64,000 nt of DNA from Serratia marcescens (GCA_015548865.1 JADMXW010000002.1:124001-188000); one strand, 5' to 3'; counted from the stretch's first letter, positions 19,746 through 30,306 are shown. Numbers and translations: made by a program. The notes: generated by a model from the sequence alone, not told the origin.

Positions 19746-20792
19746 TCAGTCACTCTTGGGTAATACAGTTTTCAGGCGAGCTGCAATTCGGTCAGGAAGT
19801 TGCCGCTGCACCGCCTGCATTGCCTGTTCGATGGCTACGGCAAACGCACGTTGGTTTGCCGCGCCATGGCTTTTTATCACGGTGCCCCGCAGCCCTAACA
19901 GACATGCGCCATTATATTGATCAGGATTGAGATGACCGAACCGTTTTGCCAATCGTTTCTGGATAAACCGGCCGATCAACGTAAGCCACCACGCTTGTTT
20001 TTGTTTACGCCCGACGCCTGTCGACGAAGATTTCAGCAGTGACAGGAACATCCTTACCACGCCTTCCATCGTCTTCAATGTGACATTACCCACAAAGCCA
20101 TCACAGACCAGCACATCTGTTTTGCCTGTCAGTAACTCATTGCCTTCAAGATAACCAATATAGTTAATCGAAGGCGTATTCCTTAACTGAGCCGCAGCAT
20201 CGCGGATAGCCGCTAATCCCTTGGTCTCTTCTTCACCAATATTCAGTAAGGCAACGCGGGGGTTTTGCAGTGCCAGCACTTCCTCGGCCATTACTGATCC
20301 CATCACGGCAAACTGAACCAGTTGGGCACTGTCACATTCGACATTGGCACCTAAATCCAGCACCACCGTTTTGCCGTGCTGCTGATGCGGTAATACCGTC
20401 ACCAATGCTGGGCGATCGATACCTTCCAATGGCTTGAGCAACAATTTTGCCAACCCCATCAGGGCACCGGTATTCCCAGCGCTTACGCACGCTTGTGCCT
20501 TACCCGTTTTAATCAGTTCCAGCGCAATGCGCATCGACGTACCGCGACTGGCACGGATCGCCTGCGACGGGCGCGCATCACTCGCAATAACCGATTCAGC
20601 CGGCACAATTTCCAACCGGGACAGCAAAACGGAATCGACTTTGGCGAGTAATGGATGAAGCGCAGCGGGATCGCCGACCAATAACAAGTGAAGACCCGGA
20701 TTAGAAGCCAGTGCCTGCAATGCCGCAGGCACTGTTACGCAGGGACCGACGTCCCCGCCCATTGCATCTAACGCCAGAGTGAGGCGTGTCAA
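19746..20792 (-). CDS. plsX: PlsX, phosphate acyltransferase
   Basis: A 348-residue enzyme that converts acyl-ACP and phosphate to acyl-phosphate, the donor for PlsY in phospholipid synthesis. The hallmark LALDAMGGD is at the N-terminus, with [15 protein letters not shown] and [10 protein letters not shown] further on. It is followed directly by fabH, linking membrane-lipid initiation with fatty-acid initiation. Confidence 0.96.
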   Translation of the reverse strand: MTRLTLALDAMGGDVGPCVTVPAALQALASNPGLHLLLVGDPAALHPLLAKVDSVLLSRLEIVPAESVIASDARPSQAIRASRGTSMRIALELIKTGKAQACVSAGNTGALMGLAKLLLKPLEGIDRPALVTVLPHQQHGKTVVLDLGANVECDSAQLVQFAVMGSVMAEEVLALQNPRVALLNIGEEETKGLAAIRDAAAQLRNTPSINYIGYLEGNELLTGKTDVLVCDGFVGNVTLKTMEGVVRMFLSLLKSSSTGVGRKQKQAWWLTLIGRFIQKRLAKRFGHLNPDQYNGACLLGLRGTVIKSHGAANQRAFAVAIEQAMQAVQRQLPDRIAARLKTVLPKSD

Positions 20793-20821
20793 GGTATTGC
20801 CTTGCTAATAATTCGTGAGAA

Positions 20822-20992
20822 TTATTTGGCAATAACCTTGCGACCGCGGTAGTAGCCATCCGCAGTGATGTGGTGACGCAGATGAGTTTCGCCAGAAACT
20901 TTATCTACGGAAACAGAAGAGGTGGTCAGCGCATCGTGAGCACGACGCATACCACGTTTGGAACGGCTAGGTTTGTTCTGTTGTACGGCCAT
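20822..20992 (-). CDS. rpmF: RpmF, 50S ribosomal protein L32
   Basis: A 56-codon gene starting [17 protein letters not shown] and ending RKVIAK, identical in plan to enterobacterial L32. It lies between yceD (16 bp upstream) and plsX (29 bp downstream), the standard arrangement that ties a ribosomal protein to the fab operon. Confidence 0.97.
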   Translation of the reverse strand: MAVQQNKPSRSKRGMRRAHDALTTSSVSVDKVSGETHLRHHITADGYYRGRKVIAK

Positions 20993-21008
20993 GGACCTTA
21001 CTCCTTAA

Positions 21009-21530
21009 TTACTTACGCTTTAAACTGGCTAATACGGCAAACGGGTTTGGTTTTTCCGCCTCTTCAGGCAGTTTGCCAAACACCATGTCCGCTTCGGACA
21101 CTTCACAGTGTTCAGAATCATGTACCGGTGCGATGGGCAACACGAGAATAATCTCATCTTCAACCATCGCCAGCAAATCGACCTCGCCAAACTCATCGAC
21201 ATCGATTGGCTCATACGCTTCCGGCAGAGCCTCCGCCTGCTCGTCATTGACGACAGGACTGAAACAAAATGTGGTGTGAATCTGATGTTTGAACGGTTTC
21301 CCGCAGCGCTGGCACATCAGCGTAACGGCCACTTCTGCGCTGCCATTTATTACCGCCAGGCGCTGATTATCGATATTGAACGATAAAGACACCTGCACAT
21401 CACTATCCACACTGACCACAGACTCGGCAACGCGGGCTACTTGTTCAACCGTGTAGACGCCAACATAGTCTAAACGTTTCTGAGCCGTGCGAAACGCATC
21501 CAGGGTCAGGGGTAATTTTACCTTTTGCAT
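21009..21530 (-). CDS. yceD: YceD, DUF177 large-ribosomal-subunit-associated protein
   Basis: A 173-residue protein with the DUF177 zinc-like motif CQRCGKPF and a later C-terminal ...HDSEHCE region. It is an acidic protein found next to rpmF across bacteria and plants, where it is implicated in 23S rRNA/50S assembly. It is the first gene of the leftward yceD-rpmF-plsX-fab operon and diverges from yceF. Confidence 0.93.
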   Translation of the reverse strand: MQKVKLPLTLDAFRTAQKRLDYVGVYTVEQVARVAESVVSVDSDVQVSLSFNIDNQRLAVINGSAEVAVTLMCQRCGKPFKHQIHTTFCFSPVVNDEQAEALPEAYEPIDVDEFGEVDLLAMVEDEIILVLPIAPVHDSEHCEVSEADMVFGKLPEEAEKPNPFAVLASLKRK

Positions 21531-21687
21531 AGGGCGCGCATATTAACGTCGTAACGACATAGAGTCAAAGGAAAAGGCTGCGTTGTCTCACTATTTTATC
21601 AAGATTCGCATTCGCCCAGATTCGCTTTCTCAGCGGCGCACAGTGTAAAATGCCTTTTTTAATTACGCTACGGTTTATCGTAAAATT

Positions 21688-22284
21688 ATGTCTCAGATTG
21701 TGCTCGCCTCCACTTCCCCCTACCGCAAAAGCCTGTTATCCAAGCTGGGGTTACCTTTTCTTTGCGCCAATCCCGACATTGATGAAACGCCGTTCCCGCA
21801 GGAGAGCGCCCTCTCGCTGGTTGAGCGCCTGGCGCGAGAAAAAGCGCAAGCACTGGCCGTAACATACCCTAATCACTTGATTATTGGCGGCGATCAAGTC
21901 TGCGTGCTCAACGGGGTTATTACCGGAAAACCCCTGACGCCCGAAAACGCTGCACAACAGTTACGTCTTGCAAGCGGTACCTGTGTTTCCTTTTATACCG
22001 GGTTGGCACTGTTGAACAGCGCCAATGGCGCGGTGCAATCACGGGTCGAACCCTTTGAAGTCCATTTTCGCACGCTGAGTGAAGAGGAGATTGCCGCCTA
22101 CCTGTCACGAGAGCAACCCTGGAACTGTGCTGGCAGTTTTAAAAGTGAAGGATTGGGGATCAGTCTGTTTGATAAACTATCCGGGCGCGATCCGAATACA
22201 CTCGTTGGTCTGCCACTCATTGCGCTGTGTGAGATGCTACGCCGCGAAGGCGTAAACCCGTTAACGATGGCTGGGTTAGGGTAA
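21688..22284 (+). CDS. yceF: YceF, Maf-type nucleotide pyrophosphatase
   Basis: A 198-residue Maf/HAM1-fold protein with VLASTSPYR at the N-terminus, the metal-site GGDQVCVL and the catalytic ...GKPLTPENA region. E. coli YceF hydrolyses 7-methyl-GTP, a house-cleaning role. It is transcribed away from yceD and converges on rluC with a paired-hairpin repeat between them. Confidence 0.94.
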   Translation: MSQIVLASTSPYRKSLLSKLGLPFLCANPDIDETPFPQESALSLVERLAREKAQALAVTYPNHLIIGGDQVCVLNGVITGKPLTPENAAQQLRLASGTCVSFYTGLALLNSANGAVQSRVEPFEVHFRTLSEEEIAAYLSREQPWNCAGSFKSEGLGISLFDKLSGRDPNTLVGLPLIALCEMLRREGVNPLTMAGLG

Positions 22285-22333
22285 CCCGCACGCATTGCGT
22301 CACAGTCCCTCTCGTTATCCCCGCCCCACTCTC

Positions 22334-22417
22334 GTCATCCTCGGCGAAAGCCGGGGATCTCAGTGAGAAAAAATGCGTTTCTTCTGCACGAGATTCCCGC
22401 CTTCGTGGGAATGACGG
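22334..22417. repeat. Paired-hairpin intergenic repeat, copy A
   Basis: An ~84-bp unit between convergent yceF and rluC. One arm forms a hairpin around ATCCTCGGCGAAAGCCGGGGAT. The other forms one around ATTCCCGCCTTCGTGGGAAT. They are joined by ~30 bp containing an AAATGCGTTTCTT block. It is in opposite orientation to copies B (27410-27493) and C (34107-34189). It resembles BIME/REP-type units. Confidence 0.85.
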
Positions 22418-22466
22418 TTAGTGGCGGAATTTACTGTTTTAGATAGGTTACCCAGCATCACTGATG

Positions 22467-23420
22467 TTATTTCTGCTGCCGTAACACCTGCAAGCAGTGG
22501 CGTAATGCCGCATCAAGTGGTGCTTCGATACGCATCGTCTCACCCGTACTGGGATGTTCAAAGGTTAACGACTGCGCATGCAGGAATAGACGCGACAACC
22601 CAGTGGGTGCCAATTGCCGATCAAACTCGCGATCGCCATAGCGGTCATCAAATGCAATAGGATGGCCCGCATGCAGCGTGTGCACACGAATCTGGTGCGT
22701 GCGTCCTGTTACTGGGCTGGCACGCACCAGCGTCGCCTGCTCAAACCGCTCTTCTACCTTGAAGCGGGTTTCTGAGGGTTTACCTTCGCTACTGACGCGC
22801 ACAACACGTTCACCGCTTTGCAAAATATTTTTTAACAACGGTGCCTGTACCACTTTACAATGGGATTGCCACTGGCCGCGCACCAGCGCCAGATAATTTT
22901 TTTGCATCCCTTTGAGGCGCAATTGTTCATGCAGCGCACGCAGCGCTGAGCGCTTTTTCGCGATCAGCAATACGCCGGAAGTATCGCGATCGAGACGGTG
23001 CACCAACTCCAGAAAGCGTGCTTCCGGCCGCAGAGCACGCAACCCTTCAATCACGCCGAAACTCAATCCGCTACCGCCGTGCACCGCTGTACCCGTGGGT
23101 TTATTGAGCACGATCAGGCTGTCATCCTCATACAGAATACAATCGGCCAGCGCAGCGACCTTACCAAGGCTCGCAGACACCACGGGTTCGTCACGCTCTG
23201 CCACTCTGACAGGCGGAACTCTGACTTCATCGCCATCCAGCAGTTTGTATTCCGGCTTGATACGTTTTTTGTTCACCCGCACCTCGCCTTTACGCAAGAT
23301 GCGGTAAATCATACTTTTTGGCACGCCTTTAAGACGCGCAAGTAAAAAGTTGTCGATTCGCTGTCCCGCTTCATCAGCAGAAATTGCGATAAATTGTACT
23401 GAAGGATTCTCTGTTTTCAT
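22467..23420 (-). CDS. rluC: RluC, 23S rRNA pseudouridine synthase
   Basis: A 317-residue enzyme that makes pseudouridines at 23S rRNA positions 955, 2504 and 2580. An N-terminal S4 RNA-binding domain ([26 protein letters not shown]) is followed by the RluA-family catalytic domain with Asp144 in [12 protein letters not shown]. It diverges from rne across a long leader. Confidence 0.95.
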   Translation of the reverse strand: MKTENPSVQFIAISADEAGQRIDNFLLARLKGVPKSMIYRILRKGEVRVNKKRIKPEYKLLDGDEVRVPPVRVAERDEPVVSASLGKVAALADCILYEDDSLIVLNKPTGTAVHGGSGLSFGVIEGLRALRPEARFLELVHRLDRDTSGVLLIAKKRSALRALHEQLRLKGMQKNYLALVRGQWQSHCKVVQAPLLKNILQSGERVVRVSSEGKPSETRFKVEERFEQATLVRASPVTGRTHQIRVHTLHAGHPIAFDDRYGDREFDRQLAPTGLSRLFLHAQSLTFEHPSTGETMRIEAPLDAALRHCLQVLRQQK

Positions 23421-24016
23421 GATGCGCGATTCTAAATAGCCCGTGCAGATAGCGCCACTTCTTTTTATGTGCTTAACTGTCTATCAGGTACTTAATGGGT
23501 TGTTACATAGAGATTGGACCAACTGATTGCAATCGAGCTGACGGGTTCTCGTAATATTACCGCCTGTTTGATTAAAATCAGGACAACAATCTTGTTGCGC
23601 CCCCGTAAAGTCACCTTGCTATAACAGTACCAGCAATGGAATAATGCTGTGGTTTTATCCGCCTATCTTCCTGAAACAGTGGAAAGGGTGAAATTGTTAA
23701 ATTTGCCTGATAACGCATAAACGCAGCAATGGCGTAAGACGTAATGTGGAATCAAGCAGTTAGCGGGCTGCGGATGGCAGCTTGACCGGTAAATGGAATC
23801 AGATCTGGTGACCCTTCTTCAGAAGCTGTTCCCTCAGTAAATGTGCTGTTTTCCATCAGGAAATACAGGCTACCGAAATATGCGCCTCTATGCAGGCGAC
23901 AACCGGGAGGTTGACGTCCCTGCGATAAGCCACGAGGCCATCGGTGAACCCGGTCATTCGGCATCTTTGTCCGCAGTTCTATCAATGATGCAAGTAAAAA
24001 TAACGAGTAAGTTAAG
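23421..24016 (+). promoter_or_regulatory. rne promoter and long 5' leader
   Basis: Nearly 600 bp without a credible gene between rluC and rne. The last ~260 bp (from the CAGATCTGGTGACCCTTCTT block to AACGAGTAAGTTAAG) strongly resembles the E. coli rne leader. That leader folds into hairpins by which RNase E feedback-controls its own mRNA. A visible stem is CGCCT/AGGCG at 23883-23898. The antisense frame at 23752-23985 is not credible. Confidence 0.65.
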
Positions 24017-27000
24017 ATGAAAAGAATGCTAATTAACGCGACTCAGCAAGAAGAGTTGCGTGTTGCTTTGGTTGATGGTCAACGGCTCTACGATCTGGAT
24101 ATTGAAAGCCCCGGCCATGAGCAAAAGAAAGCCAATATCTATAAAGGAAAAATCACCCGCATTGAACCCAGTCTTGAAGCTGCTTTCGTTGATTACGGCG
24201 CAGAAAGACACGGTTTCCTTCCCCTAAAAGAGATTGCTCGCGAATATTTCCCCAGTAACTATGCCTCCCATGGTCGTCCCAACATTAAAGATGTGTTGCG
24301 CGAAGGACAGGAAGTTATCGTTCAGGTCGATAAAGAAGAGCGCGGTAACAAGGGCGCAGCGCTAACTACCTTTATCAGTTTGGCGGGCAGCTATCTGGTA
24401 CTGATGCCGAATAACCCGCGTGCGGGTGGTATTTCCCGCCGTATCGAAGGCGATGATCGTACCGAATTGAAAGAAGCGCTCAGTTCGTTAGAACTGCCTG
24501 ACGGAATGGGGCTTATTGTGCGTACTGCTGGCGTTGGCAAATCTGCCGATGCGCTGCAGTGGGATTTGGCGTTTCGGTTGAAACACTGGGAAGCCATCAA
24601 GAAAGCCGCTGAAGGACGCGCTGCACCTTTCCTGATTCATCAGGAAAGCAACGTCATAGTCCGTGCATTCCGTGACTACCTGCGTCCGGATATTGGTGAA
24701 ATCCTTATCGACAACCCCAAAATCCTCGATCTGGCCAGAGAGCATATCGCGGCGCTGGGCCGTCCAGATTTCAGCAGCAAGATAAAATTGTACAGCGGTG
24801 AAATTCCGCTGTTCAGTCACTATCAGATCGAATCTCAGATTGAGTCCGCTTTCCAACGTGAAGTTCGCTTGCCTTCTGGCGGCTCCATTGTTATCGATAC
24901 CACAGAAGCATTGACGGCGATCGACATCAACTCGGCCCGTGCAACTCGCGGTGGTGATATCGAAGAAACCGCATTCAACACCAACCTGGAAGCGGCAGAT
25001 GAAATCGCTCGCCAGTTACGCCTGCGCGACCTTGGCGGTTTGATTGTCATCGACTTTATCGATATGACGCCGGTTCGCCACCAACGTGAAGTGGAAAACC
25101 GCTTGCGCGATGCCGTTCGTCAGGATCGCGCTCGTATTCAGATTGGCCGTATTTCCCGTTTCGGTCTGCTGGAAATGTCTCGTCAACGGTTGAGCCCTTC
25201 ACTGGGTGAATCCAGCCACCACGTGTGCCCTCGCTGTAGTGGGACGGGGACCATCCGTGATAACGAATCTTTGTCGCTCTCTATTCTGCGGCTGATTGAA
25301 GAAGAAGCGCTGAAAGAGAACACCCGCGAAGTCCACGCTATCGTTCCTGTGCCTATCGCGTCTTATCTGCTTAACGAAAAACGCGAAGCCGTAAACGCGA
25401 TTGAAAAACGTCAGGGTGGTGTGCGCGCCGTTATCGTACCGCACGATGGCATGCAAACACCGCACTACAACGTCTTGCGTATTCGTAAGGGCGAAGAAAA
25501 AACCACGCTCAGCTATCTCCTGCCACAACGGCTCGAGGCCGAAGCGCAGCAGGTTCAGGAAGAGCAGACGCTGGAGCGTAAGGCACCTGAGCAGCCAGCC
25601 TTGGCTACGTTCACCATGCCGGACCTGCCCGAAACGCCTGTAATTACACCGAAAGCAACGCCAAAGGCTACCCCAGAGCACGCCTCTGCGCCGGCGACGC
25701 CAGGGCTGTTTGGCCGTCTTTTTGATGCATTAAAGAGCATGTTTGGCAGCGCAGAGACCCAGCCAAGCAGCGCCGATACGCAAGAAAATACTGCCACAGA
25801 GCAGCGTCAGGAACGTCGTTCAGGGCGTCGTCAAGGGTCAAACAACCGTCGCGATCGTAATCAACGTGACGGCGCGCGCGATAACCGTGACGGCAACCGG
25901 GAGAACCGAGAGTCTCGTGACGATAATCGTCGCAACAAACGTCAGAATGCCCCTGCGGTAGCAGAAACCGTCGCACCGGTTGAAGAAACGCCAGAAAAGG
26001 CGCCGCGTGACGATCAACAGCGCCGTGAACAACGCGCAGAACGTCAACGTCGTCGCCAAGAAGAAAAACGTCAGGCGCAGCAAGACGTCAAAGCCCTGAA
26101 CCGAGACGAAGAAGAGACGCAAGAAGACGTTGAACAGGAGAAACCGACTCAGGTGATGCCGCGTCGTCAACGCCGCCAGTTAGCGCAGAAAGTGCGTATA
26201 ACCGACGGTGAGACTTCGCAAGCTGACAACCAGACCAATATCCCTGAACTTCCGGCTCCCGTTGTCGAGCACGCACTGCCGCTGTTGACGGATACCACGC
26301 CAAATGTCACGTCGGATACGGAAGCTAATGGCGAGCAAGCGGAAGCTGGCCGTAGCGATGCAAACATGCCGCGTCGTTCACGTCGTTCTCCACGTCATCT
26401 GCGCGTTAGCGGCCAGCGTCGTCGTCGTTACCGTGATGAGCGTTATCCGACACAGTCGCCTATGCCGTTGGCCCAAGCATCAGCTTCACCAGAAATGGCC
26501 TCAGGCAAAGTATGGATTCGCTACCCAGTGGCTACGGTAGAACAAAGTGAAGAGCTGTCAACTGAGCTGTCACCCGTATCAGAAACACCGATTGCAGCAC
26601 TGCCCGTGGTCGTAGCTCCGGATGAACACGCGCATCCGATTGCTACACCCGTCGCAGAGGCTGCCGTTGTCCAGATCGCAGCAGAAGCTGTAAACGCTGT
26701 TGAAGACATCGAGGCAACTCATGCCATTGCTGAACAAACGGCAGTTGAACATGCGGCTGCAGAACCTGTTGCAGCGGAAGATGTCATCGTTTCAAATGCC
26801 GTTGAATCAGAAAACGTGAGTACCGCAGACGTTTCCCCTGTCGCGGTTGATAATGCGATCGTGGAAACTGCCACAGTACCAAGCTCTACTGTCGAAGAGG
26901 AGCCTGTTGTTACTTCCTCCTCTCCAGCGGTAACGTCGGTAAGCATACCCGTTGAGTCCGCCGAGGAGCAATCCGCAGCCGCAGACGTTCAGCTGGCTGT

Positions 27001-27358
27001 GGAAGAAACCACACTTATTGCCGAAGACGCGCCAGTCAAGGTTGAGGCGGTCGAAACGCCTACTGCATCAGTAGACGTTGTTGAGACTGCCACACCGGCA
27101 GCCGCTGTCGAGACTGCACCACAGGTTGCTGCGACCACTGTTCGCGCTGTACAGCCTTTACGCACCTCAGCTAAACAGCAGCAGCATGCCTCTGCGCCGA
27201 TGACCAAAGCGCCTGCACCGACCTACGTTGCTGAAGCACCACGCCAAAGCGATTGGGTTCGGCCAAAAACCGAGTTTGCCGGTAAAGGTAGCGCAGGTGG
27301 TCACTCGGCCGTGAATCATGCGAGTGCATCAGCGGCAAAACCTGCGGCTTTCGAGTAA
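24017..27358 (+). CDS. rne: Rne, ribonuclease E
   Basis: The main endoribonuclease of mRNA decay and rRNA/tRNA maturation, and the scaffold of the degradosome; 1113 residues (E. coli 1061). The catalytic half has the S1 domain (~35-125), DNase I-like active-site Asp303 and Asp346, and the Zn-link CPRCSGTG with Cys404/Cys407. All numbers match E. coli. The C-terminal half is disordered. It has the membrane amphipathic segment ([16 protein letters not shown]), arginine-rich RNA/RhlB-binding blocks, a long Ala/Val/Glu-rich stretch (~840-1040) and a C-terminal PNPase-binding motif. The extra length lies in the acidic low-complexity part. Confidence 0.98.
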   Translation: MKRMLINATQQEELRVALVDGQRLYDLDIESPGHEQKKANIYKGKITRIEPSLEAAFVDYGAERHGFLPLKEIAREYFPSNYASHGRPNIKDVLREGQEVIVQVDKEERGNKGAALTTFISLAGSYLVLMPNNPRAGGISRRIEGDDRTELKEALSSLELPDGMGLIVRTAGVGKSADALQWDLAFRLKHWEAIKKAAEGRAAPFLIHQESNVIVRAFRDYLRPDIGEILIDNPKILDLAREHIAALGRPDFSSKIKLYSGEIPLFSHYQIESQIESAFQREVRLPSGGSIVIDTTEALTAIDINSARATRGGDIEETAFNTNLEAADEIARQLRLRDLGGLIVIDFIDMTPVRHQREVENRLRDAVRQDRARIQIGRISRFGLLEMSRQRLSPSLGESSHHVCPRCSGTGTIRDNESLSLSILRLIEEEALKENTREVHAIVPVPIASYLLNEKREAVNAIEKRQGGVRAVIVPHDGMQTPHYNVLRIRKGEEKTTLSYLLPQRLEAEAQQVQEEQTLERKAPEQPALATFTMPDLPETPVITPKATPKATPEHASAPATPGLFGRLFDALKSMFGSAETQPSSADTQENTATEQRQERRSGRRQGSNNRRDRNQRDGARDNRDGNRENRESRDDNRRNKRQNAPAVAETVAPVEETPEKAPRDDQQRREQRAERQRRRQEEKRQAQQDVKALNRDEEETQEDVEQEKPTQVMPRRQRRQLAQKVRITDGETSQADNQTNIPELPAPVVEHALPLLTDTTPNVTSDTEANGEQAEAGRSDANMPRRSRRSPRHLRVSGQRRRRYRDERYPTQSPMPLAQASASPEMASGKVWIRYPVATVEQSEELSTELSPVSETPIAALPVVVAPDEHAHPIATPVAEAAVVQIAAEAVNAVEDIEATHAIAEQTAVEHAAAEPVAAEDVIVSNAVESENVSTADVSPVAVDNAIVETATVPSSTVEEEPVVTSSSPAVTSVSIPVESAEEQSAAADVQLAVEETTLIAEDAPVKVEAVETPTASVDVVETATPAAAVETAPQVAATTVRAVQPLRTSAKQQQHASAPMTKAPAPTYVAEAPRQSDWVRPKTEFAGKGSAGGHSAVNHASASAAKPAAFE

Positions 27359-27375
27359 ACAAGCCACTCAGGCAC

Positions 27376-27405
27376 AAAAAACCCCTCAACAGAGGGGTTT
27401 TTTGT
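27376..27405 (+). terminator. Rho-independent terminator of rne
   Basis: A-run, then CCCCTC-aaca-GAGGGG, then TTTTTTGTG, 18 bases after the rne stop. The flanking A/T runs make it usable from both sides. Confidence 0.92.
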
Positions 27406-27409
27406 GTTT

Positions 27410-27493
27410 GTCATTCCCGCGAAGACGGGAATCTCTTGCCGAAGAAACGCGTTTATCCTCACAGAGATCCCCTGCCTTCACCGAGGATGATGA
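27410..27493. repeat. Paired-hairpin intergenic repeat, copy B
   Basis: Same unit as copies A and C. The first hairpin is CATTCCCGCGAAGACGGGAAT, the spacer contains GAAACGCGTTTA, and the second hairpin is a GATCCCCTGCCTTCACCGAGGATGA-like arm (less perfect). It lies between convergent rne and the ABM gene, right after the rne terminator. Confidence 0.85.
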
Positions 27494-27534
27494 GGGGAAA
27501 ATGGAAAATGAAATGGCATTAACGGGGTAGGCTC

Positions 27535-27822
27535 TTAAACCAGCACACGTAACGGTGTCACGACCATCCCCAACGTTTTACCTTCCAACTCAGCAACCAG
27601 TTGCTGAAAGTGCGGGGTTGCTTCATGCTCCGTCAGCACTTCACGGCTTAACCAACGCTCAAAAAAAACGAATGTACCTGGGATTTCCAGTGATTCGTGC
27701 AGATCGTATTGCAGGTTTCCCGCTTCGGCACGGCTAGGGGCAACAACTTTTTTTACCGCTTGTGCCACGGCATCAATGTGCTCCGGCTTAGCCTGAATAC
27801 TGGCGACAATGCGCAATTCCAT
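27535..27822 (-). CDS. Antibiotic-biosynthesis-monooxygenase (ABM) domain protein
   Basis: A 95-residue ferredoxin-like alpha+beta protein of the ABM superfamily (YgiN/LsrG-like). Typical features are RIVASIQAKPEHIDAVAQAV at the start, then LQYDLHESLEIPGTFVFFERW and the H-x-x-T-P-HFQQL helix. Members oxidise quinols or other small aromatics without cofactor, or isomerise autoinducer-2 derivatives. The substrate here is unknown. It is monocistronic, with a GGAGT-type SD before ATG 27822. Confidence 0.85.
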   Translation of the reverse strand: MELRIVASIQAKPEHIDAVAQAVKKVVAPSRAEAGNLQYDLHESLEIPGTFVFFERWLSREVLTEHEATPHFQQLVAELEGKTLGMVVTPLRVLV

Positions 27823-28070
27823 ATGTTACTCCTGTTATTTATCTCAGTTAGCCACAAATGGCATAGCTGAGAAATTAGCGATGGGGTTTACCATACGCTA
27901 CTCTTGCGTTGCCGTGTACCCTGTACGTATTCCGTTAGCACAGAACGCCACTCGCCGTGAACCTGCATCCCTAACAACAAACGGATGCATTTCCAGCGCT
28001 TTACGCTTATGCTTATGTCCCGCCATATCTGCTTGTGACATTTAGCATTTAGCCCGCTGGAGCGCTTTTC
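27823..28070. other. Divergent region between ABM gene and pyrC
   Basis: About 250 bp. It should contain both promoters. No ORF or clear PurR operator was recognised. Confidence 0.35.
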
Positions 28071-29114
28071 ATGACGACATTGTCCACCGTTTTAAAAATT
28101 CGCCGTCCTGACGACTGGCATCTTCATCTGCGCGACGATAACGTACTCGCCACCGTTCTTCCTTTTACCAGCCGTCATTTTGGCCGCGCTATTGTAATGC
28201 CCAACCTGACACCACCAATTACCAGTATCACCAGCGCGCTGGCCTATCGTGAGCGTATTCTTGCCGCGATCCCAGCGGGTGATGACTTTACGCCTCTAAT
28301 GACCTGCTATCTGACAGACTCATTAGACCCGAAAGAGGTAGTGGACGGTTTCCACAAAGGGGTCTTTACCGCAGCTAAACTTTATCCGGCAAACGCTACG
28401 ACCAATTCCAGTTTTGGTGTCACCGATGTCGCCAATATCTACCCCATCCTTGAACAGATGGCTGAGATCGGCATGCCATTGCTTATCCACGGAGAAGTCA
28501 CCGATCCGGCGATTGATATCTTCGACCGTGAGGCTCGCTTTATTGAATCGGTAATGGAACCTCTACGCAAACGCTTCCCCAGGCTGAAAATTGTGTTTGA
28601 GCACATTACTACCCGTGAAGCCGCACAGTATGTATTAGCCGGAGATCGCTATCTGGGGGCTACCGTGACGCCGCAACATTTGATGTTTAACCGTAACCAT
28701 ATGCTGGTGGGTGGCGTGCGGCCCCATTTGTATTGCTTGCCGATTCTAAAACGCAATATTCATCAGCAGGCGCTACGTGATGCAGTTGCCAGCGGTTCAG
28801 ACCGTTTCTTTCTGGGCACGGATTCTGCTCCCCATGCACGACACAAGAAAGAGGCGAGTTGCGGTTGCGCTGGGGTGTTTAATGCGCAGGCTGCCCTGTG
28901 TGCCTACGCTACCGTATTTGAGGAGATTGGCGCACTGGATAAGTTTGAGGCGTTCTGTTCGCTTAATGGACCTGCATTTTATGGTCTACCGGTAAACGAA
29001 GGTTGGATTGAACTGCATAAGGCGCCTACCACCTTCCCTGACACCATCGCATTGGGTGATGACGCTTTGGTGCCCTTCCTTGCGGGTCAAACCCTGAGCT
29101 GGCAAGTACGCTAA
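28071..29114 (+). CDS. pyrC: PyrC, dihydroorotase
   Basis: A 347-residue class II dihydroorotase that closes carbamoyl-aspartate to dihydroorotate in pyrimidine synthesis. The metal-binding DDWHLHLRD is at the N-terminus, the carboxylated lysine is in [11 protein letters not shown] (about residue 103), and HGE, EHIT and GTDSAPH are the remaining metal and catalytic motifs. It is colinear with E. coli PyrC. An imperfect terminator follows (29123-29156). Confidence 0.96.
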   Translation: MTTLSTVLKIRRPDDWHLHLRDDNVLATVLPFTSRHFGRAIVMPNLTPPITSITSALAYRERILAAIPAGDDFTPLMTCYLTDSLDPKEVVDGFHKGVFTAAKLYPANATTNSSFGVTDVANIYPILEQMAEIGMPLLIHGEVTDPAIDIFDREARFIESVMEPLRKRFPRLKIVFEHITTREAAQYVLAGDRYLGATVTPQHLMFNRNHMLVGGVRPHLYCLPILKRNIHQQALRDAVASGSDRFFLGTDSAPHARHKKEASCGCAGVFNAQAALCAYATVFEEIGALDKFEAFCSLNGPAFYGLPVNEGWIELHKAPTTFPDTIALGDDALVPFLAGQTLSWQVR

Positions 29115-29122
29115 TCACATCA

Positions 29123-29156
29123 CAGGTGTGCTGAACCCTATCGGTACACCTGGTTT
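29123..29156 (+). terminator. Probable pyrC terminator
   Basis: CAGGTGT / ACACCTG arms with a 16-base loop, followed by GTTTTACA, 9 bases after the pyrC stop. Confidence 0.55.
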
Positions 29157-29205
29157 TACACCACCGCATCATGTACAGCGCAAATTTTTCTATCCTTGTG
29201 TTGCC

Positions 29206-29251
29206 CTCTCCTGTAATTAACTGTATAAATAAACAGTTAATTACAGGAGAG
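29206..29251 (+). promoter_or_regulatory. SOS promoter of dinI inside a perfect inverted repeat
   Basis: LexA box CTGTATAAATAAACAG (29221-29236) overlaps a -10 TATAAA (29224-29229), with -35 TTGCCC (29201-29206) at 17-bp spacing. Both lie within a perfect 19-bp inverted repeat: left arm CTCTCCTGTAATTAACTGT (29206-29224), right arm ACAGTTAATTACAGGAGAG (29233-29251), spacer ATAAATAA. The right arm includes the dinI SD AGGAGAG. Confidence 0.88.
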
Positions 29252-29255
29252 CATC

Positions 29256-29495
29256 ATGCGCGTAGAACTCACACTAGCCAAATCAGCCCCCTTACCCGCT
29301 GGCGCCATTGAAGCCTTGACGCACGAACTGACACAGCGCGTACACCGACATTATCCCGAAACCGCTATTCAGGTTCGCTATGCCGCAGGGAATAACCTGA
29401 GCGTATTGGGTGGCAGCAAAGATGACAAAGAGCGGATTTCTGAGATTTTGCAAGAGACATGGGAGAGCGCAGACGATTGGTTTAGTGCGCAATAA
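29256..29495 (+). CDS. dinI: DinI, RecA-filament modulator
   Basis: A 79-residue SOS protein that binds RecA filaments and tunes LexA/UmuD cleavage and filament stability. It ends with the conserved acidic helix DDKERISEILQETWESADDW, as in E. coli DinI (81 residues). ATG at 29256 follows AGGAGAG by 4 bases. It is controlled by an exact-form LexA box that overlaps the -10. As in E. coli it lies next to pyrC. Confidence 0.95.
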   Translation: MRVELTLAKSAPLPAGAIEALTHELTQRVHRHYPETAIQVRYAAGNNLSVLGGSKDDKERISEILQETWESADDWFSAQ

Positions 29496-29595
29496 TCACT
29501 GGCATTAATAATCGAGACCCTCTATTTTAATCTTTGTAGTCTTCACAATAGCCGGTAAGCGCGCTTAGCATGGTCGATGACGGAGGGACATGACA

Positions 29596-29853
29596 ATGAC
29601 GGTAGAGAAACCAGAACAAGCCATGACGTTCGGCGAATTATTGGCACTGATAGGTGATCAACAGCATAAAATTGATGCGCTGGAGCTGGCATTTTCTTCT
29701 CTGGCATTTGCATTGGATGAAAGGACGGCTCAACTGCTGTTGCATAACTTAAAACTGGAATCACACAACGAAATTCGCGCTGAGCAAACCAAAAAACATC
29801 TGGCATTGCTCATTGCAGTGTTTGAAAAGAATGCCGGTATTAGCGCTGAGTAG
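29596..29853 (+). CDS. Small coiled-coil protein, possibly IraP-like anti-adaptor
   Basis: An 85-residue helical protein. Its central part (QQHKIDALELAFSSLAFAL) recalls the QVEALEIIVTAML segment of the E. coli RpoS anti-adaptor IraP, which has 86 residues. The match is short, made by eye, and not proof. Of two near ATGs, 29596 is chosen because it sits 8 bases after GGAGGG; the first (29590) is too close. It lies between dinI and bssS and is followed by its own strong hairpin. If IraP-like it would block RssB and stabilise sigma-S. Confidence 0.6.
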   Translation: MTVEKPEQAMTFGELLALIGDQQHKIDALELAFSSLAFALDERTAQLLLHNLKLESHNEIRAEQTKKHLALLIAVFEKNAGISAE

Positions 29854-29872
29854 CCTCTCTCAGCGGCTTTCC

Positions 29873-29908
29873 AAATGATATCCTCTTGTTTTTAGGGGAT
29901 ATCATTTT
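29873..29908 (+). terminator. Terminator after the IraP-like gene
   Basis: Perfect 11-bp stem AAATGATATCC / GGATATCATTT with a 13-base loop, followed by T, 20 bases after the stop. Confidence 0.75.
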
Positions 29909-30051
29909 CAGAAATTTTTCTTTGCAAAAATAGTCGAAATAACTCACCTGCTGTACAAAAGTCACAGTATACTTAAGTTGCTCTTGTTAATAAGGAGCCG
30001 CCCAAGCCTCGTTAGTCACTCACGTTAGTAACTAGTCAATAAGGGGTATGT

Positions 30052-30306
30052 ATGGACAGAAAAAATGAAGTTATTCAGACACATCCTCTCGTAGGATGGG
30101 ATATCAGCACCGTTGACAGTTATGACGCCATGATGATCCGCTTGCATTATTTATCAACTCCAGACCAGGCTCCCGCAGAAGCAAACGTAGGCCGAACGTT
30201 ATGGCTTACCACCGATGTAGCAAGGCAACTTATTTATATTCTTGAAGCTGGTATCGCTAAAATTGAGTCAACGGATTGCCAACCACAGGATCTGCTCAAG
30301 CACTAG
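30052..30306 (+). CDS. bssS: BssS, biofilm regulator family
   Basis: An 84-residue protein almost identical in its core to E. coli BssS (VIQTHPLVGWDIST, LWLTTDVARQ, ILEAGIAKIES). In E. coli BssS affects biofilm formation and signal (AI-2/indole) responses; its biochemical activity is unknown. ATG at 30052 follows AAGGGG. A monocistronic unit with a hairpin terminator. Confidence 0.94.
   Translation: MDRKNEVIQTHPLVGWDISTVDSYDAMMIRLHYLSTPDQAPAEANVGRTLWLTTDVARQLIYILEAGIAKIESTDCQPQDLLKH

Noticed and set aside
23752-23985. 77-codon minus-strand frame in the rne leader
   Set aside because: It lies antisense to conserved RNA leader sequence, lacks a ribosome site and has no family likeness.
25199-27207. 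Several long antisense frames inside rne
   Set aside because: They follow from the biased codon use of the Ala/Val/Glu/Arg-rich tail and have no support of their own.
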